Below are positions 60,844-64,000 of a DNA stretch of 64,000 nt, piece by piece. This stretch comes from Egicoccus sp. AB-alg2. GTDB taxonomy: Bacteria; Actinomycetota; Nitriliruptoria; Nitriliruptorales; Nitriliruptoraceae. The position numbers were made by a program, and so were the translations under genes. How positions within the stretch are numbered: position 1 is the first letter of the stretch; each line of letters opens with the position of its first letter. The notes beneath the pieces were generated by a model. That model worked only from the letters and a program-made list of their open reading frames with translations. It searched no databases and was not told the origin of the DNA. Location: contig NZ_JBGUAX010000007.1 of the NCBI RefSeq assembly GCF_041821065.1, forward strand, positions 124,001-188,000, in the 5' to 3' direction.

Positions 60844-63054
60844 GTGCCGACGCCGACGCCGCCCGACAGCCGCCGTGACGACCTCGTCGAGGACCTCCAC
60901 GGCCACCGGGTCGCCGACCCCTACCGCTGGCTGGAGGACGCGGGCGCCGACGGCGTCGCCGCCTGGATCGCCGCGCAGAACGAGGCCACGTTCGCGCACC
61001 TGGCGCAACTGCCGGCCCGGGCGGTGTTCCGCGAGCGGCTCGCCGCCCTGTGGGACCATCCCCGTCGCGGCGCGCCGTGGCGACGTGGTGAGACCTGGTT
61101 CCAGATCCGCAACGACGGCCTGCAGGACCAGGACGTGCTGTGGTGCGCTGCAGGTGTCGGCGGCGAGGTACCACCGGTCGAGGGCTGGCGGGTACTGGTC
61201 GACCCCAACGGGTGGACCGCCGACGGGACCGCCTCGCTGTCGGCGGTGTCCGTCAGCGACGACGGCACGCGGTTGGCGTTCGCGCGCTCGGACGCCGGAT
61301 CCGACTGGCTGACCTGGCGGGTCGTTGACACCGCCACCGGCCAGGTCCACGACGACGTGGTGCCGTGGGCCAAGTTCGCCACCGCGGCGTGGTTGCCCGA
61401 CGGCAAGGGGTTCCTGTACGGCGCCTTCACGCCACCCGCGGAGGGCGGTGAGCACGCCGCCGCCAACCGTGACCAGCAGTTGCGCCTGCACCGCCTCGGG
61501 ACCGACGCGGCCGAGGACGTGCTCGTCCACCAGCGGCCCGACCAGCCCGAGTGGATGTTCCACCCGACGACCTCGCACGACGGCCGCTGGCTCGTGCTGA
61601 CCGTCAGTCACGGCACCCGCCCGGAGACGCGCGTCCACGTCGCCGCGATCGAGGACGGCGCCGTCGGTGACGTCATCCCGGTGCTCGACCGGGGCGACGC
61701 GGCCTACGAGGTGCTCGGCGTCCTCGACGACCGGCTGCTGCTGTCAACGGACCTCGACGCGCCGCTCGGACGGGTGGTCGCCGTCGACCTGGCGCCCTAC
61801 CGCGGCAGGCCCGGGCCGCAGCCGCCGCGGCTGGTCGAGGTGGTGGCCGAGGGCGCCGAGCGCCTGCAGGGCGTCACGCTGGTCGGCGGCGCGAGCGACG
61901 CCGACGTCGCCTGGCTCGTCTGTCACCGGCTGCGCCACGCGACCTCCCGCCTGGCGGTCCACGACGCCCGCGACGGCGCGCACCTGCACGACCTCGACCT
62001 GCCGGGCGTCGGGTCGGTGATGGAGGTCGCCGGCGGGCGCACGCGGACCAGCCTCGACCTCACCTTCGAGACCTTCGACGCCCCCGCCCGCGTACTGCAC
62101 CACGACCTCACGGCCGCGGTGCTCACCTCCGCGCCGGAGCCCGTCGGGACGGCGCCGACCGTCCACGACGTCCCGATCGTCACCGAGCAGGTGCAGGTCC
62201 TGCACGACGGCGTCGCCGTGCCGCTGTTCCTCGTCCACCGTGGCGACGTGGCGCCGACCGGCGCGGTGCCGACCGTGCTGTGGGGCTACGGCGGGTTCGA
62301 CATCCCGGTCGGCCCGATGCACCGGCCCGGCTGGCGGGCGTGGGTGGAGACGGGCGGGCTGCTCGCCGTGGCCTGCCTGCGCGGTGGCGGCGAGTACGGC
62401 CGCGCCTGGCACGACGACGGGCGGCTGCGCAACAAGCAGCACGTGTTCGACGACGCGCTGGCCTGCGCCGCCTGGCTGACCGGCCGTCGACGCGACGAGG
62501 TGGCCGCCGTCGCCCTGACCGAGGACACCGACCCGGCCGGGGTGTGGACCGCGCCTTCGCACCTCGGCATCGAGGGGCGTTCCAACGGGGGGCTGCTGGT
62601 CGGTGCCTGCCTGACCCAGGAGCCGGAGGCGTTCGGCAGCGCCGTGCCGGAGGTGGGCGTGCTGGACCTGACCCGCTTCCACCGCTTCACGATCGGCTGG
62701 GCCTGGATCTCCGACTACGGCGACCCCGACGACCCCGACGACCTCGAGGTGCTGCTGCGCTACTCGCCGTACCACAACGTCGAGCCCGGCATGGGTGGGC
62801 CCTGGGGCAGGCCCGGCCGCGCCTACCCGGCGACCCTGATCACGACCGGCGACACCGACGACCGCGTGGTGCCGCTGCACTCCTACAAGTTCGCCGCCGC
62901 TCTGCAGCACGCGCAAGGCGGCGAGGCACCGGTCCTGCTCCGGATCGACACCTCCGCCGGGCACGGGGCGGGCAAGCCGGTCGGCAAGCTGCTGGACGAG
63001 CGCGCCGACGTGCTCGCCTTCCACGCCCACCACCTCGGCCTCGCCCCCGGCTGA
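60844..63054 (+). CDS. Prolyl oligopeptidase-family serine peptidase (S9A-like)
   Basis: A 736-residue cytoplasmic-type peptidase (no signal). An N-terminal segment DDLVEDLHGHRVADPYRWLEDAG is typical. A beta-propeller follows (about 70-430, SDDGTRLAFARSDAGSDWLT, WLPDGKGFLYG), then the alpha/beta hydrolase domain. Catalytic Ser is in GIEGRSNGGLLVG, Asp in TGDTDDRVVPLHSYKFAA and His in TSAGHGAGKP. It cleaves short peptides after proline in known relatives. Start GTG 60844 has GAGGAAG 6 bases upstream. Confidence 0.93.
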   Translation: MPTPTPPDSRRDDLVEDLHGHRVADPYRWLEDAGADGVAAWIAAQNEATFAHLAQLPARAVFRERLAALWDHPRRGAPWRRGETWFQIRNDGLQDQDVLWCAAGVGGEVPPVEGWRVLVDPNGWTADGTASLSAVSVSDDGTRLAFARSDAGSDWLTWRVVDTATGQVHDDVVPWAKFATAAWLPDGKGFLYGAFTPPAEGGEHAAANRDQQLRLHRLGTDAAEDVLVHQRPDQPEWMFHPTTSHDGRWLVLTVSHGTRPETRVHVAAIEDGAVGDVIPVLDRGDAAYEVLGVLDDRLLLSTDLDAPLGRVVAVDLAPYRGRPGPQPPRLVEVVAEGAERLQGVTLVGGASDADVAWLVCHRLRHATSRLAVHDARDGAHLHDLDLPGVGSVMEVAGGRTRTSLDLTFETFDAPARVLHHDLTAAVLTSAPEPVGTAPTVHDVPIVTEQVQVLHDGVAVPLFLVHRGDVAPTGAVPTVLWGYGGFDIPVGPMHRPGWRAWVETGGLLAVACLRGGGEYGRAWHDDGRLRNKQHVFDDALACAAWLTGRRRDEVAAVALTEDTDPAGVWTAPSHLGIEGRSNGGLLVGACLTQEPEAFGSAVPEVGVLDLTRFHRFTIGWAWISDYGDPDDPDDLEVLLRYSPYHNVEPGMGGPWGRPGRAYPATLITTGDTDDRVVPLHSYKFAAALQHAQGGEAPVLLRIDTSAGHGAGKPVGKLLDERADVLAFHAHHLGLAPG

Positions 63055-63089
63055 CCCCGCGGTGACCCGGCCGCCGCGGCTGACGGCCG

Positions 63090-63419
63090 CTAGACGGCGG
63101 CCCGGTGCGTGCCGACGAGGTCGTAGTGCTGCGAGTGGGTGTCGAAGCGGGACAGGAGCCGGCGAGCCGGCTCCGGGACCACGGACGACGTCCCGCCGGG
63201 GCCGGCGAACGCCTCGACCGCCTGCCAGTCCTCGAACCGCATGATCGTGACGAACTCGACCTCGCCGCGGTCGGATCGGGCCCGCCGCACGATCTCGACG
63301 TCGAGGAGGCCGGGGATGCCGCGCCGCAGGATGGCCGGCACGATCGAGCCGTCGACGAGTCGCTCGTAGTCGTCGGCATCCGCCGGGGTCGTCCAGCCGT
63401 GCCAGATGCGAAGGATCAT
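63090..63419 (-). CDS. ABM-like (antibiotic biosynthesis monooxygenase fold) protein
   Basis: A 109-residue ferredoxin-like-fold protein: ILRIWHGWTTPADADDYERL, then GIPGLLDVEIVRRARSDRGE and VEFVTIMRFEDWQAVEAFAG. It ends FDTHSQHYDLVGT with the His/Tyr typical of ABM/haem-degrading-like families. Its reaction is unknown. It is divergent from a MarR regulator with a shared palindromic operator, so it is probably induced by that regulator's ligand. ATG 63419 follows GGGAGT. Confidence 0.82.
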   Translation of the reverse strand: MILRIWHGWTTPADADDYERLVDGSIVPAILRRGIPGLLDVEIVRRARSDRGEVEFVTIMRFEDWQAVEAFAGPGGTSSVVPEPARRLLSRFDTHSQHYDLVGTHRAAV

Positions 63420-63441
63420 GGCGTCGCACTCCCTTTGTCGA

Positions 63442-63480
63442 CTTGACAGCACACTGCCATGATGACAGCCTGCTGTCAAG
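63442..63480. promoter_or_regulatory. MarR-type operator between the ABM and MarR genes
   Basis: A perfect 10-base inverted repeat CTTGACAGCA (63442-63451) and TGCTGTCAAG (63471-63480), 19 bases apart, with a further TGACAGC inside. Each arm contains TTGACA, a consensus -35 for transcription in its direction, so one bound dimer could block both promoters. Confidence 0.7.
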
Positions 63481-63524
63481 AGCCGTGAGCGCGACGCCGA
63501 TGATCGTCGCGGGGAGGTCGGTAC

Positions 63525-63962
63525 GTGACGAATCGGGTCGAGGCCTACCGGCGCCTGGTCGCTGATGTCTACGAACTCGCCGGGATCTCCCGCGAGACCA
63601 GCGAGACGCTCGCCAGCGAGGTCGGTCAGACCGCGGCCCGTTGGCACGTCATGAGCGCCATCAGCGAACAGGCCCTGCCCGTGCCGGCCATCGCCCGGCG
63701 CCTCGGGCTCGCACGCCAGAGCGTGCAGCGCGTGATCGACGACCTCGCCGCGTCGGGGCTGGTGACGACGCGGCCGAACCCCGAACACCGGCGCTCACCG
63801 CTGTTCTCGCTCTCCGAGGAGGGCCAGGCGGTCACCGAGGAGCTCTTCCGCCGCTCCGAGGCCTCACGCGCCGAACTGCTCCGCCGTGCGCGCGTCAGCA
63901 CGGACGACCTGGAGGGCGCCCGTCGGGTGCTGCGCGCACTCGTCGCCGCGTTCGAGTCCTGA
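63525..63962 (+). CDS. MarR-family transcription regulator
   Basis: A 145-residue winged-helix regulator. RYG-like helices open it (VEAYRRLVADVYELAG), then QTAARWHVMSAISEQALPVP, AIARRLGLARQSVQRVIDDLAASGLVTTRPNPEHRRSPLFSLSEEG with the wing, and a C-terminal dimer helix. It is divergent from the ABM-like gene, which it probably represses together with itself. GTG 63525 has GGGGAGG 6 bases upstream. Confidence 0.9.
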   Translation: MTNRVEAYRRLVADVYELAGISRETSETLASEVGQTAARWHVMSAISEQALPVPAIARRLGLARQSVQRVIDDLAASGLVTTRPNPEHRRSPLFSLSEEGQAVTEELFRRSEASRAELLRRARVSTDDLEGARRVLRALVAAFES

Positions 63963-64000
63963 CGGGCGCCGACGGACGCTGACACGCCGCGAGCCGCGTC

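Overview
The window is one continuous stretch of very GC-rich bacterial chromosome. Dense coding, frequent GTG and TTG starts, strong third-position GC and the gene content all point to Actinomycetota. The content includes a dnaK-grpE-dnaJ-hspR heat-shock cluster under a HAIR-type operator, an EtfD-like iron-sulfur reductase, a ddaH-rocD pair divergent from an AsnC regulator, a bifunctional-type dCTP deaminase beside tRNA-Gly, and DUF5318. The deep lineage is uncertain; a Nitriliruptoria-like or other early-branching actinobacterium would fit, but this is inference. I see no prophage, transposase, CRISPR array or rRNA. The clearest mobile DNA is an intein in dnaB.

Layout. 1-5.3 kb: a partial membrane gene, a SnoaL-like protein, a PPOX-fold flavoprotein, a fused glycerophosphodiesterase-PAP2 membrane protein, a purine permease and a small membrane protein. 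5.3-8.1 kb: clpB, with an odd in-frame tail after its stop and a short-repeat array upstream. 8.4-12.7 kb: secreted M14 peptidase, SDR, an Lrp regulator divergent from a methionine gamma-lyase-like enzyme, and a VOC protein. 12.8-18.2 kb: the chaperone cluster, transcribed leftwards as dnaK, hsp20, grpE, dnaJ, hspR. 18.3-26.4 kb: housekeeping and metabolism (beta-hydroxyacid dehydrogenase, DUF192 lipoprotein, ACT-domain protein, peptide deformylase, GyrI-like protein, EtfD-like reductase, EamA transporter, dcd, tRNA-Gly). 26.5-38.6 kb: an accessory-looking zone with two tiny DUF1059 proteins, a BTAD regulator, a two-component system, TetR beside an acyl-CoA dehydrogenase, and a large secreted M14 protein. 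38.7-41.5 kb: arginine/ornithine catabolism (rocD, ddaH, AsnC). 41.5-43.8 kb: an MFS exporter and an arginine-rich peptide divergent from an ArsR-type regulator, with four near-identical operators between them. 43.8-48.7 kb: the rpsF-ssb-rpsR-rplI-dnaB operon, with the dnaB intein. 49-64 kb: glpK, a split two-component system, tyrS, a 907-residue secreted heptad-repeat protein with a membrane partner, AlaX-type tRNA editing, prolyl oligopeptidase, and a MarR/ABM pair.

The main functional themes are protein quality control (ClpB, DnaK system, Hsp20, deformylase, peptidases), redox and beta-oxidation chemistry (EtfD, acyl-CoA dehydrogenase), and many small local regulators paired with divergent targets. 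The most interesting items are the dnaB intein carrying what looks like a LacI-type helix-turn-helix between its endonuclease motifs, the compact GCAAAG-N4-CTTTGC operator array, the 62-bp hairpin-bearing tandem repeat beside dnaB, the heptad-repeat surface protein, the GDPD-PAP2 fusion and the paired DUF1059 microproteins.
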